Source: an uncultured Dialister sp.
GTDB taxonomy: Bacteria; Bacillota; Negativicutes; Veillonellales; Dialisteraceae
Length of the DNA stretch: 23,014 nucleotides
Assembly (NCBI GenBank): GCA_934178345.1
Contig: CAKPQG010000030.1
Coordinates: 1 to 23,014 of the forward strand
Direction of reading: 5' to 3'
Within the stretch, counting starts at the first letter, position 1. Every line of letters begins with the position of its first letter. The translations under genes were made by a program, and so were the position numbers. Below the pieces are notes generated by a model, which worked only from the letters and a program-made list of their open reading frames with translations, was not told the DNA's origin and did no database searches. Positions 14,425-22,205 of this stretch are shown one piece after another.

Positions 14425-14727
14425 GGGGTTCAGAAAAATTAGGAATGAGGAATGAGGAATTAGGAATGAAGGTGGCGGCTTCGCCGCGAATATATGGGGC
14501 GATGCCCGAAGGTCTGCGGATAGCAGGTTTCCCATTTGGGATTTCCAAACATCGACCGCTAAGCCGCGAATGACAAAGATTTCTCGCTGTGCTCGAAATG
14601 ACGATACGAGAGTCTCCCCGTCTCCCAGTCTCTTAGTCTCCCAGTCTCTTAGTCTCCCAGTCTCTTAGTCTCCCAGTCTCTTAGTCTCCTAGTCACTAGT
14701 CACCAGTCACCAGTCACCAGTCCTCAG
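14425..14727. repeat. Repeat block abutting the secreted-protein gene
   Basis: ATGAGGA/ATTAGGA heptamers (14438-14470), hairpin GCGGC-TTC-GCCGC (14475-14487), GGGGCGATGCCCGAAGG linker, then AAAGATTTCTCGCTGTGCTCGAAATGACGATACGAG (14576-14610 region). From about 14615 AGTCTCTT/AGTCTCCC octamers occur, changing to TAGTCAC/CAGTCAC heptamers that run into the stop codon at 14728. No gene. Confidence 0.85.
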
Positions 14728-15339
14728 TCACAAGTCCTTATTCACCGGCGTCCTGTCCGGTTCACCGGAGAGATTCCTTCCGATATCCGTCGGTACGCGG
14801 CGGTAGGGGAAGGTCTTCAGGATATCCTGCATGAGGTTATCGAAGATATAGCGGTTTCTGACGGTGCCCTCCTCTTCGCTGTTCCAGTAGGTCGCGCGGT
14901 CATCGCGGACGGACGGCTCCCCTTTCTTATAGGAATAGATATCGAAGACGGCGCGTGTTTCTATGATGTCATCAGCGTCGCAGAATAAGGAGCGGTGATA
15001 GACGACCTGCCGCCACTCAGTGATGACAGGCATGACGACGATGTCTGCATTTGCTTTTTCAGCGAGCTCCTTCAGCTGGGAGGTCGAGTAGAGGTCAGCC
15101 TCGTACGCGCTCGGATCCAGGGTGCGGTAATACGGATAGCGGAAGATCCTTTCCATTTCGCGGTTCACGTAGGCAGCGGCTTCCTCACCGCTTCTGTATC
15201 GCGCCCGTAGCAGGAGCACGGTGCGCGTATTCTCGAAGTATCCCAGACTTCGATTCACAGCCGGATCAGCCGCCTTCGCGGGAACAAGGACGCTGAGGCA
15301 GAGGATGAGGGACATGAGTAAAAGAGAAATTCGTTTCAT
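14728..15339 (-). CDS. Secreted hypothetical protein with signal peptide
   Basis: This 203-residue protein has a classical signal peptide (MKRISLLLMSLILCLSVLVPAKA, cut before ADP). The mature part contains a region (SQLKELAEKANADIVVMPVITEWRQ) that looks like the alpha/beta domains of small cell-envelope proteins which probe or assemble complexes; I do not recognise a named family. ATG at 15339 has a perfect AGGAGGTC 7 bases upstream; the longer frame to 15435 has no such site. A TACAAT is present about 30 bases upstream (15359-15364) without a clear -35. The TGA stop lies in TTGTGACT of the heptamer array, so the C-terminal codons may have been altered by it. Confidence 0.82.
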   Translation of the reverse strand: MKRISLLLMSLILCLSVLVPAKAADPAVNRSLGYFENTRTVLLLRARYRSGEEAAAYVNREMERIFRYPYYRTLDPSAYEADLYSTSQLKELAEKANADIVVMPVITEWRQVVYHRSLFCDADDIIETRAVFDIYSYKKGEPSVRDDRATYWNSEEEGTVRNRYIFDNLMQDILKTFPYRRVPTDIGRNLSGEPDRTPVNKDL

Positions 15340-15364
15340 AAAAAGACCTCCTTTGATACTATTG

Positions 15365-15621
15365 TAGCACCAAAGGAGGGGACAGGGGTAGCCCGTGAGG
15401 TATGTTGCCCCATTTATTCCGTTTGAAAGCCTCATGCTCTCTAGTTAGGAGTGAGGAGTGAGGAGTGGTGGTGCGGCGCATAACAATCAAAAGCGCCGCG
15501 GAGTAAAAATAATGGCGATGCCCGAAGGTGGTACTTAGTCACCGGTCACTTTGGATTTCTAGTCCCTAGTCCCTAGTCCCTAATCCCTAATCCCTAATCC
15601 CTAATCCCTAGTCACTAGCCC
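15365..15621. repeat. Composite repeat block abutting MATE gene 2
   Basis: GTGAGGA heptamers (15444-15468), hairpin GCGGCGC/GCGCCGC (15473-15499), linker with GGCGATGCCCGAAGGTGGTA (from 15512), then heptamers of CCCTAGT/CCCTAAT/TAGTCAC type (15536-15624) running into the stop codon of the MATE gene. No gene. Confidence 0.85.
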
Positions 15622-16959
15622 CTAGTCACCAGTCACTTTCCTCTCTATCCACCACAGCCGTCCCATGAGGAGCAGGGCCGAGGTGCCGACGCCAAGGTCG
15701 ATGCACTGCCAGTAGGACTCGGGACCGTGGGAGAGGACGTAGTCGAAGAAAAGACCGGAGGGGAAGCAAACGAACCAGTAGGCGATGAGCATGAGGAAGA
15801 AGGGGACTTTCGCGTCCTTATAGCCGCGCAGGATTCCCTGGATGGGAGCTGCGATGTCATCGAAGAGCTGCCATCCGGCGCAGTAGACAAGAAAGAGGCT
15901 GCCAAGCGCAATGACGGCAGGATCCGTGCTGTAGAGAGAAATGATCTCCTTCCGGAAAAGGAGCGTCGCGGTGATGGTGATGGCTGCGCCGGTGAGTGTG
16001 GTGAGGAGCCCCAGCCGGGAGTATTCGCGGGCAAGGTCATAGCGGCGTGCTCCGACCTCGTAGCCGACGAGGATGGTCATCGCCATGGAGCAGCTCATGG
16101 GGATCATGTAGATGATACCGGAGAAATTGAGCGCTGCCTGATGCGCCGCGATGGTTTCTGTGCCGAATTTCGTGATGAATACGATGATGAAGCCGAAGAG
16201 GCTCGTTTCCATGAAGACACCGAGCGCATTCGGGATGCCGAGCGCCATGTACTCTTTCCAGACGAAGAGGCGGCTTTCCGGTGAGGAAAAGAGCGCGCGG
16301 CCCATGAATGGCTTCTGAGACAGGATGACAGCAAGAAAGAGCAGGACAAGAAAGACGTAGGTAAGAAGAGTCGCAATGCCGGCTCCGACACCGCCTAGGG
16401 CGGGAGCCCCCCACTTCCCGAAGATGAAGGCGTAGTTCAGAAGGCCGTTCACCGGGAGGGCGAGGAGGAAGAGACGCATGGAGATCGTCGTCGCTCCCAC
16501 CGTGTCGGTCAGTGAGCGCAGCGGCATCGCGAGCATTTCAAAAAGGAATGCTCCCACAAGTGCGAGCATGTAGTCCTTGGCGATGGAGGAAACTGCGGGG
16601 GCAAGGGAAAGCCCTTCGAGGACTGTATCGATGAGGAGGTAGTAGAGAAGGGCGAAAAGGAAAGAGAGCAGGAGTGCGAGGTAGAGTCCCGTGCGGATGA
16701 TCATCGGGATGCTCTCCTTTTCTTTCTTCCCCATGAGCTGTGCGGCCATCGGTGTCGCAGCGGTGAGAAGGCCCATCGCGGTCGTCTGGATGGGAAGGAA
16801 GAGGCTGGCGCCGATGGAGACGCCGGCCAGATCGTTTGCACTGACGTGACCGGACATGGTCGAGTCCATGAAGTTCATGCCGACGGTGGAGACTTGGGCG
16901 ATCAGGATCGGGATCATTGTCGCGATCAGCTTTTTGAGATGAGAAAGATTGATAGACAT
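15622..16959 (-). CDS. MATE family efflux transporter, NorM-like
   Basis: This 445-residue membrane protein has about 12 hydrophobic segments and the NorM-type N-terminus (LIAQVSTVGMNFMDSTMSGHVSANDLAGVSIG), typical of cation- or proton-coupled multidrug exporters. It is only distantly like the MATE protein at 1155-2480. The ATG at 16959 gives the family's usual N-terminus, yet no Shine-Dalgarno is present and a TATACG lies 7-12 bases upstream, so translation could be leaderless. A terminator of the transaldolase gene lies 55 bases upstream. The end is unusual: VTGD and TAG are encoded by GTGACTGGTGACTAG of the heptamer array. Confidence 0.92.
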   Translation of the reverse strand: MSINLSHLKKLIATMIPILIAQVSTVGMNFMDSTMSGHVSANDLAGVSIGASLFLPIQTTAMGLLTAATPMAAQLMGKKEKESIPMIIRTGLYLALLLSFLFALLYYLLIDTVLEGLSLAPAVSSIAKDYMLALVGAFLFEMLAMPLRSLTDTVGATTISMRLFLLALPVNGLLNYAFIFGKWGAPALGGVGAGIATLLTYVFLVLLFLAVILSQKPFMGRALFSSPESRLFVWKEYMALGIPNALGVFMETSLFGFIIVFITKFGTETIAAHQAALNFSGIIYMIPMSCSMAMTILVGYEVGARRYDLAREYSRLGLLTTLTGAAITITATLLFRKEIISLYSTDPAVIALGSLFLVYCAGWQLFDDIAAPIQGILRGYKDAKVPFFLMLIAYWFVCFPSGLFFDYVLSHGPESYWQCIDLGVGTSALLLMGRLWWIERKVTGD

Positions 16960-17014
16960 AGGGATCGTATATTTGAAAAATCCTTGTTGGTTCAGACCGG
17001 TAAAAAAGACTACG

Positions 17015-17046
17015 AAAAAAGGAGCTGCCTTTTGGCAACTCCTTTT
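17015..17046 (-). terminator. Rho-independent terminator of transaldolase
   Basis: On the minus strand, AAAAGGAGTTGCC, loop AAAA, GGCAGCTCCTTTTTT: 13 pairs with one mismatch and a T tract. It lies 20 bases after the transaldolase stop. Confidence 0.9.
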
Positions 17047-17066
17047 ATTATAACCGAAATCCTCAA

Positions 17067-17714
17067 TTATTTCATGTGAGCGGCAGCCCAGTCAGCCTTG
17101 AAGCGGGCAATGCCGTTGTCGGTCAGCGGGTGCTTCATCGCATCCATGAGGACTTGGAAGGGGACGGTCGCGATGTCAGCACCGGCGAGAGCGCACTGGG
17201 TGATGTGCTGCGGCTTTCTGATGGAGGCAGCGATGATCTTCGTCTCGATGCCGTGAAGCTCGAAGATCTCGGAGATGGTCTGGATCAGTTCGACGCCGTC
17301 CCATCCGATGTCATCGATGCGGCCGACGAAGGGGGAAACGAAGGAAGCACCGGCGCGTGCAGCGAGCAGGGCCTGGTTGGCAGAGAAGATCAGGGTGACA
17401 TTGGTGCGGATACCGGCCTTTGCGAGACCCTTCACTGCTTTCATGCCTTCTGCGGTCATCGGGATCTTGACGACGACATGCGGGTCAAGGGCAGCGAGGA
17501 CTTTGCCTTCTGCGATCATGCCTTCCGCATCATCGGCGAGGACTTCTGCGGAGATCGGGCCATCCACGATGGAGGCGATCTCTTTGATGGTGGCGTGGAA
17601 GTCTTTGCCTTCCTTGGCGATCAGAGACGGATTCGTGGTGACGCCGGAAATAAATCCCATATCATTGGCTTTGCGGATGGCTTCCACATCAGCGGTATCG
17701 ATAAAAAATTCCAT
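17067..17714 (-). CDS. tal: Transaldolase, TalC/MipB subfamily
   Basis: This 215-residue TIM-barrel enzyme transfers a dihydroxyacetone unit between sugar phosphates in the non-oxidative pentose phosphate pathway. The Schiff-base lysine is Lys83 in HVVVKIPMTAEG. MEFFIDTADV and SGVTTNPSLIAKEG are subfamily hallmarks. The relative fructose-6-phosphate aldolase has Gln and Tyr at two active-site positions; here Glu57 (SAEVLA) and Phe129 (SPFVGRID) point to transaldolase. Start ATG has AAGGAGA upstream. It has its own promoter and terminator and lies between the phosphatase and MATE genes. Confidence 0.94.
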   Translation of the reverse strand: MEFFIDTADVEAIRKANDMGFISGVTTNPSLIAKEGKDFHATIKEIASIVDGPISAEVLADDAEGMIAEGKVLAALDPHVVVKIPMTAEGMKAVKGLAKAGIRTNVTLIFSANQALLAARAGASFVSPFVGRIDDIGWDGVELIQTISEIFELHGIETKIIAASIRKPQHITQCALAGADIATVPFQVLMDAMKHPLTDNGIARFKADWAAAHMK

Positions 17715-17778
17715 GTGATTCTCCTTCTGCGAGCGCTTGTGCCTCGCTAATAAGTATACACTCTTTAATGCTTCCTAC

Positions 17779-17806
17779 ATATTACACTATTTCGGGAGAA
17801 AGTCAA
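17779..17806 (-). promoter_or_regulatory. Promoter of transaldolase
   Basis: TTGACT (17801-17806), 16-base spacer, TAATAT (17779-17784) on the minus strand. The -35 touches the T tract of the upstream terminator. Confidence 0.65.
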
Positions 17807-17833
17807 GAAAAACCGCAGCTTTCGCTGCGGTTT
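17807..17833 (-). terminator. Terminator of the serC-serA-phosphatase transcript
   Basis: On the minus strand, AAACCGCAGC, loop GAAA, GCTGCGGTTTTTC. The T tract is only on this strand. It lies 350 bases beyond the phosphatase stop, after a repeat block, and is the first intrinsic terminator met by transcription from serC. Confidence 0.8.
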
Positions 17834-18183
17834 GAGGGTGGAAGGGTTAGCCCACGGGGCGGGGTGCCCTTTGATTGCGGATGAAAGCTCTGCTTTCGAG
17901 TGAGGAGTGCTGGTGCGGCGCATAAAAATATTGAAGCGCCGCAGAGTATAAATAATGGAGATGCCCAAAAGTAGTATTTAAGTCACAAGTCACAAGTCAC
18001 CAGTTACTGGTTACTTGAGGCTCCTAATCCCTAGCCACTAATCCCTAATCCCTGCGTTCAAACTTCAGGGAAAAATGAGGAATGAGGAATGAAGGTGGCG
18101 GCTTCGACGCGAATATATATGGGGCGATGCCCGCTGATCGGATGTCATTTCGGGTGCCGCGGGAAGGTTCTTTCTCTTGCGCG
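17834..18183. repeat. Composite repeat block downstream of the phosphatase gene
   Basis: Read on the minus strand, the order is AATGAGG heptamers, GTGACTA heptamers (17979-18060), linker (17943-17978), hairpin GCGGCGC/GCGCCGC (17915-17942), a single ACTCCTCACT-type piece, the GCTTTCATCCGCAATCAAAGGG block (from 17896) and GGCTAACCC (17845-17853). A second, partial unit with GGTGGCGGCTTCGACGCGAA lies at 18092-18112. No gene. Confidence 0.82.
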
Positions 18184-18822
18184 TCACAGCCCCTTCTGCT
18201 CGATGCCGCTGACGAGGTAGCCCAGATGGGTCGTGGCATTCAAGGTGACGAGACGCCAGATGCCGTGGTCACACTCGATGACGTTGATGCAGGCATTGTC
18301 CTGTTTGATCTGCCAGAAGTGGCTCATAGGAAGCCCCAGCAGGTCACAGAGGATCGCTTTGTTGACTGCGTCGTGCGCGCAGACGAGGACAGTCTCACCA
18401 TCATAGCTTCTGGCATATTCATCGAAGGCTTCGCGGGCGCGTTTTCTGACGTCTTCGAGATTTTCCCCCTCGGGCATCTGCACGCGTTCAGGGTGGGTAT
18501 GCCAGAGGCGAAATTCTTCCGGATAGCGCGCTTCGATCTCTTCAGCGTGGATGCCTTCCCACAGGCCGTGGCTGATCTCCGTGAGCCGCGGGTCTTTGGC
18601 GACGGGAAGGTGATGGTAGTCCGCAGCAAAGCGGCAGGTGTCGTGAGAGCGGGAGAGGGGCGAGGAGATCGCGCGGTCGATATGGATGTCCTTGAGGGCG
18701 AGCGCGGCCGCTTTTCCCTGCTCTATGCCGCGGGGAGAAAGCGGCGTGTCTTCCTGTCCCTGGTAGCGGCCTTCGATATTCCACGTAGTCTCTCCGTGGC
18801 GAAGAAGAATGATACGGATCAT
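18184..18822 (-). CDS. Histidine phosphatase, candidate phosphoserine phosphatase
   Basis: This 212-residue member of the phosphoglycerate mutase-like histidine phosphatase superfamily has the catalytic LLRHGE motif (Arg8, His9), Arg58, acid Glu82 in LTEISHGLWEG and the second His150 in VCAHDAV. Generic annotation would be GpmB/CobC-like. It lies downstream of serC and serA in the same orientation, and the His85, DNACINVIE and TLNATTHL segments recall, from memory, the metal-independent phosphoserine phosphatase PspA of Hydrogenobacter. Phosphoserine phosphatase is therefore proposed by inference. The ATG at 18822 is used because AAGGAGA lies 8 bases upstream; the frame to 18849 has no site. 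Confidence 0.82.
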   Translation of the reverse strand: MIRIILLRHGETTWNIEGRYQGQEDTPLSPRGIEQGKAAALALKDIHIDRAISSPLSRSHDTCRFAADYHHLPVAKDPRLTEISHGLWEGIHAEEIEARYPEEFRLWHTHPERVQMPEGENLEDVRKRAREAFDEYARSYDGETVLVCAHDAVNKAILCDLLGLPMSHFWQIKQDNACINVIECDHGIWRLVTLNATTHLGYLVSGIEQKGL

Positions 18823-19003
18823 GAGAGAGTCTCCTTTTTGGGGGTTCAAGGTTCAGGGTTCAAGGTTCAAGGTTCAAGGTTCAGGGGTGTGGTGGCGGCT
18901 TCGCCGCGAATATATATGGGGCGATGCCCGAAGGTGACATTTCAGTCACCAGTCACCAGTGACTAGTCACTTATCCCCGCTTTCAACCTGAACCCATTCC
19001 CGC
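18823..19003. repeat. Repeat block between serA and the phosphatase gene
   Basis: GGTTCAA/GGTTCAG heptamers (18842-18883), hairpin GCGGC-TTC-GCCGC (18895-18907), GGGGCGATGCCCGAAGGTGA linker, then CAGTCAC/TAGTCAC heptamers (18946-18981) about 25 bases after the serA stop. No terminator with a T tract, so transcription may pass through. Confidence 0.82.
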
Positions 19004-20593
19004 TTAATGTTCGCAATGAATGACCTTCACGTCGTGAATGCCGTCAATGTTCATGAGGGCAGGGAGGACCGCAGTCGGGATATCTTTATCGACTGCGACG
19101 GCCATCACATTCGTGCCCTTGTCTGCGGAAGCGCCGACCTGCATGCCGTTGATATTGATGCCTGCACTGCCAAGGACGGAAGCGACCTGACCGATCATGC
19201 CCGGCTTGTCTTCATGCGGAGCGATGATGATGCAGCCCTTCGGTTCGAAGTCTACGCGGAAATGGTCGAGGGAGACGATCTTGGCATCCTTGCGGTCAAA
19301 GAGGGAGCCTGTGATGCGGTGTGTACCCTTGTCGGTGTCGATGGTGAGGGAAATGGTATTCGTATAGTAGTGACCTTTTTTCGCTTTCACTTCACGGACA
19401 TCGATGTGGCGTTCCTCTGCGATGCCGCGGGCGTTGACGAAGTTGACGGTCTGCTGGAGGACCGGTGAGAGGAGACCCTTCAGGACAGCCGTGGTGAGCG
19501 GTGCGGTCTCGGTATCTGTGAGTTCACCGGTGTATTCGATATTGACAGTGGAAATGCGGCCGCCTGCGAGATCAATGGCGATGTTGCCCATGCGTTCGCA
19601 GAGGTTGAAGTACGGCTGGATGACATGCAGGGTGGCTTTCGTGATCGGGGAAGCATTGACTGCGGTAGCGACCGGTTCACCGTGGAGCGCTTGCGCGACG
19701 CCGATAGCGACGTCAGTGGCGACGCCGGCCTGCGCTTCCTTCGTGGACGCACCGAGGTGCGGGGTGAGTGCGACATTCGTCATGCCAAGGAATGGATTTT
19801 CTTCCGGCTTCAGCGGTTCATTCGGCCATACGTCGATGCCGGCTCCGGCCACTTTGCCGGATTTCAGTGCATCGGCGAGTGCTTTGATATCGACGACGGC
19901 GCCGCGGGATGCATTGACAAGGCGGACACCGTCTTTCATTTTAGCGAGTTCTTTTTCTCCGATCATGCCGCGTGTCTCATCCGTGAGCGGGGTATGCAGG
20001 GTGATGTAGTCGGACTCTTTGAGAAGGGTATCCAGATCGACAAGCTCGACGCCGAGCTGTTTGCCGCGCTCTAAGGTGATATATGGATCGTAGCCGATGG
20101 TTTTCATATTGAATGCCTGCAGGCGTTTGGCCACATTTGAGCCGACGCGGCCGACACCGATGATGCCGACCGTCTTATTCAGGAGCTGGATGCCGGTGAA
20201 GCTCTTTCTGTCCCAGCGGCCTTCCATGATGGACTGGTGCGCCTGTGGGATATGACGGGTCATCGAGAGCATGAGGGCGATGGTGTGTTCGCAGGCTGCG
20301 ATCGTATTCGATTCCGGCGTATTCACGACGGTGATGCCCTTCTTGGTGGCTTCGGCGATATCGATGCCGTCGATGCCGACACCGGCGCGGCCGATGACCT
20401 TCAGATTCTTGGCTGCATCGATGACGGCCTTGGTGACCTTCGTCTGGCTTCTTGTGATGATGGCATCATAGTCTCCGATCACTTGGCACAGCTCTTCTTC
20501 CTTCATATTCGGCTGAATGTCGACGATAAATTCTTTTTCCAGGATCTCTTTCGCTTCTTTGGCAACGTCTGCTGTGATGAAAATTCTAAACAT
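19004..20593 (-). CDS. serA: D-3-phosphoglycerate dehydrogenase
   Basis: This 529-residue enzyme oxidises 3-phosphoglycerate to 3-phosphohydroxypyruvate with NAD+, the first step of serine biosynthesis. The substrate domain surrounds a Rossmann domain with GVGRVG (146-151). Catalytic Arg230 is in NASRGAVVD, Glu259 in DVWPNEP and His279 in LTPHLGAS. After the catalytic part come an ASB-type domain (about 320-445) and a C-terminal ACT domain (DKPGMIGQVASVLGSAGININGMQVG), the architecture of long type-1 PGDH, where ACT domains can bind serine. ATG has AAGGAG 9 bases upstream. It is co-directional with serC through a 180-base repeat block without a terminator. Confidence 0.97.
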   Translation of the reverse strand: MFRIFITADVAKEAKEILEKEFIVDIQPNMKEEELCQVIGDYDAIITRSQTKVTKAVIDAAKNLKVIGRAGVGIDGIDIAEATKKGITVVNTPESNTIAACEHTIALMLSMTRHIPQAHQSIMEGRWDRKSFTGIQLLNKTVGIIGVGRVGSNVAKRLQAFNMKTIGYDPYITLERGKQLGVELVDLDTLLKESDYITLHTPLTDETRGMIGEKELAKMKDGVRLVNASRGAVVDIKALADALKSGKVAGAGIDVWPNEPLKPEENPFLGMTNVALTPHLGASTKEAQAGVATDVAIGVAQALHGEPVATAVNASPITKATLHVIQPYFNLCERMGNIAIDLAGGRISTVNIEYTGELTDTETAPLTTAVLKGLLSPVLQQTVNFVNARGIAEERHIDVREVKAKKGHYYTNTISLTIDTDKGTHRITGSLFDRKDAKIVSLDHFRVDFEPKGCIIIAPHEDKPGMIGQVASVLGSAGININGMQVGASADKGTNVMAVAVDKDIPTAVLPALMNIDGIHDVKVIHCEH

Positions 20594-20774
20594 AGTTTTT
20601 GCTCCTTATATGATTAAATGCAGCGGTATGATGCTTGGTGTTCAGGAAAATTAGGAATGAGGAATGGCGGTGCGGCGCATAAAAATCAGAAGCGCCGCGG
20701 AGTATAAATAGGGCGATGCCCGAAAATAGTATTCCAGTCACTAGTCACTCCCAATCCCTAATCCCTAGTCACTT
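20594..20774. repeat. Composite repeat block between serC and serA
   Basis: GGAATGA-type heptamer remnants, hairpin GCGGCGC/GCGCCGC (20672-20698), GGGCGATGCCCGAAAATAGT linker (from 20710), then CCCTAAT/TAGTCAC heptamers (20734-20774) that begin 2 bases from the serC stop. It also holds the serA ribosome-binding site (20606-20611). The operon appears to have been invaded by the repeat. Confidence 0.85.
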
Positions 20775-21845
20775 TTATCCATTCACTCTCATATATTCTT
20801 TCATAAAGTCAGCCAGAGCCTCTGCCGCTTCCGGTGTGACGGCATTGTAGAGAGAGACGCGGAGGCCGCCGACCAGTCGATGGCCTTTGACACCGATGAA
20901 ATCATTGGCCTTTGCCTTGGCTACGAAGTCAGCCTCCATCTCGGCATTCGCCAGATTGAAGGTCACATTCATGCGGCTTCTGGCTTCTTTTTCGGCATGC
21001 CCTTTGTAGAAGCCATCGCTCTTGTCGATCACATCATAGATGAGCCGGGCCTTGACCTTGTTTCTTTCTTCGATGGCAGGAAGGCCGCCCATGTTTTTGA
21101 TCCAGTGGAGCATGCGGTTCAGCGAGTAGATGCAGAAGACCGGCGGTGTATTGAAGGTCGAGTCCTTCTTGACGAAGGTCTGATACTGAAGAAATTCCGG
21201 TATATCCGTCCGTGCCGTGGCGAGAAGAGATTTCTTCAGGATCGCGAGCGCCACGCCTGCTGCGCCAAGGTTCTTCTGGATGCCCGCCCAGATCATGTCG
21301 AACTGGCTAAAATCGATGTCGCGGGAGAGAATATCTGACGACATGTCGCAGATAAGAGGTACATTGACCTTCGGGAATTTCCAGTACTCTGTGCCGTAGA
21401 TCGTATTGTTGGCGCAGAGGTACAGATAGTCCGTCCCCGGCTTCACCTCATAGGTGTCGGGGATGTAGGAGTAATTTCTGTCCGCTGCGGAATTGGCATC
21501 ATAGGCTTCTCCGAAAAAGGCGGCAGAATTTCTTGCTTTGTGCGCCCACACTCCGGTGTCGGCATAGGCGGCGCGGGTATGAAGGAAATTATACGCCGTC
21601 ATCAGGAACTGCATCGTGCCGCCGCCCTGGATGAATACGATCTCGTAGTCATCATCGAGGTGCATCAGCTCGCGGAGAAGAGTCTTCGTCTCATCCAGCA
21701 TGTCCTGAAATTCCTTCGAACGATGACTGATCTCTGTGATGCCCATGCCCGTTCCTTTGAAATCGGTGAGGTCATTTTTCATCGCCTCCAAAACTTCCAA
21801 AGGCATGGGGGAGGGACCGGCGTTAAAGTTGTAAACTCGTTTCAT
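20775..21845 (-). CDS. serC: Phosphoserine aminotransferase
   Basis: This 356-residue PLP enzyme (fold type I, class V) makes 3-phosphoserine from 3-phosphohydroxypyruvate and glutamate; it also acts on the analogous vitamin B6 intermediate in some bacteria. Landmarks are the N-terminal VYNFNAGPSPMP, FIQGGGTMQF, ADTGVWAHKA (cofactor contacts), CDMSSDILSR and WAGIQKNLGAAG with Schiff-base Lys191; GLRVSLYNAV closes the C-terminal domain. Length is normal. The ATG at 21845 follows TAAGGAG; the reading frame extends upstream to 21935 but that part is the T-box terminator. Expression is controlled by the serine-type T-box leader. Confidence 0.97.
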   Translation of the reverse strand: MKRVYNFNAGPSPMPLEVLEAMKNDLTDFKGTGMGITEISHRSKEFQDMLDETKTLLRELMHLDDDYEIVFIQGGGTMQFLMTAYNFLHTRAAYADTGVWAHKARNSAAFFGEAYDANSAADRNYSYIPDTYEVKPGTDYLYLCANNTIYGTEYWKFPKVNVPLICDMSSDILSRDIDFSQFDMIWAGIQKNLGAAGVALAILKKSLLATARTDIPEFLQYQTFVKKDSTFNTPPVFCIYSLNRMLHWIKNMGGLPAIEERNKVKARLIYDVIDKSDGFYKGHAEKEARSRMNVTFNLANAEMEADFVAKAKANDFIGVKGHRLVGGLRVSLYNAVTPEAAEALADFMKEYMRVNG

Positions 21846-21866
21846 GGCAAACTCCTTAAAAAACAC

Positions 21867-21904
21867 AAAAAGAGAAGACGTCCCATGGGACGAGCTTCTC
21901 TTTT
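21867..21904 (-). terminator. Second T-box terminator
   Basis: AAAAGAGAAG-CT-CGTCCC, loop AT, GGGACG-T-CTTCTCTTTTT. It is mutually exclusive with the antiterminator formed by the preceding GGTGGTACCGCG and downstream CTCGTCCC. Confidence 0.9.
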
Positions 21905-21954
21905 CTCGCGGTACCACCCAATTTAACCGGTGCATCAGTCAGTATACGGATAAT

Positions 21955-21986
21955 AAAAAACGCCCTCCATCCTCAAAGGGACGAGA
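21955..21986 (-). terminator. First T-box terminator
   Basis: CTCGTCCCTTT, loop, GGAGGGCG then TTTTTT on the minus strand; its 5' arm (CTCGTCCC) overlaps the antiterminator of the first T-box sequence. The stem is imperfect and weaker than the second. Confidence 0.8.
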
Positions 21987-22176
21987 GCACCCGCGATACC
22001 ACCCAAATTGCCTTCCGGCCATCTTTAGTCTCCTGTAACGGGAAGATCCCGAAAGATTCTTCATCTTTATCTCCGAAGTGGAAAGTCCTTGTCCCATTGG
22101 CAGCTCACACCGACCGCTGTCTCTCTGAAAAAGATTCAAGCACCCTTCTTCATCATCGCTTGTTTCGTATGATTGG

Positions 22177-22205
22177 ATTATAGAACGGGGCGGGGGAGTT
22201 GTCAA
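22177..22205 (-). promoter_or_regulatory. Consensus promoter of the serCA transcript
   Basis: Perfect TTGACA (22200-22205), 17-base spacer, perfect TATAAT (22177-22182) on the minus strand. A full-strength promoter upstream of a T-box fits control at termination and not at initiation. Confidence 0.93.

Larger units (their letters stand above)
21862..22170 (-). promoter_or_regulatory. Serine T-box riboswitch with two antiterminator/terminator modules
   Basis: Read 5' to 3' on the minus strand. Stem I contains AGAGAGACAGCGG and GGTGTGAGC. The specifier loop TTTCCA lies between paired CAAGGAC and CTTC, giving specifier UCC at 22080-22082, a serine codon. A first T-box sequence GGGTGGTATCGCGGG (21989-22004) is followed by a terminator ending in TTTTTT (21955-21983). 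About 35 bases later comes a second T-box sequence GGGTGGTACCGCGAG (21904-21919) with its own terminator (21867-21904). Only one Stem I is present. Uncharged tRNA-Ser should favour antitermination and serC-serA expression. Confidence 0.92.

Noticed and set aside
13489..14535. A 348-codon minus-strand frame longer than the LysR gene it overlaps
   Set aside because: It is antisense to a clear LysR protein with helix-turn-helix, ribosome-binding site and terminator; the frame translates to Arg/Asp/His-rich low-similarity sequence and runs through repeats.
21846..21935. N-terminal extension of SerC (30 codons)
   Set aside because: The stretch is the T-box antiterminator and terminator; AAGGAG before 21845 fixes the start.
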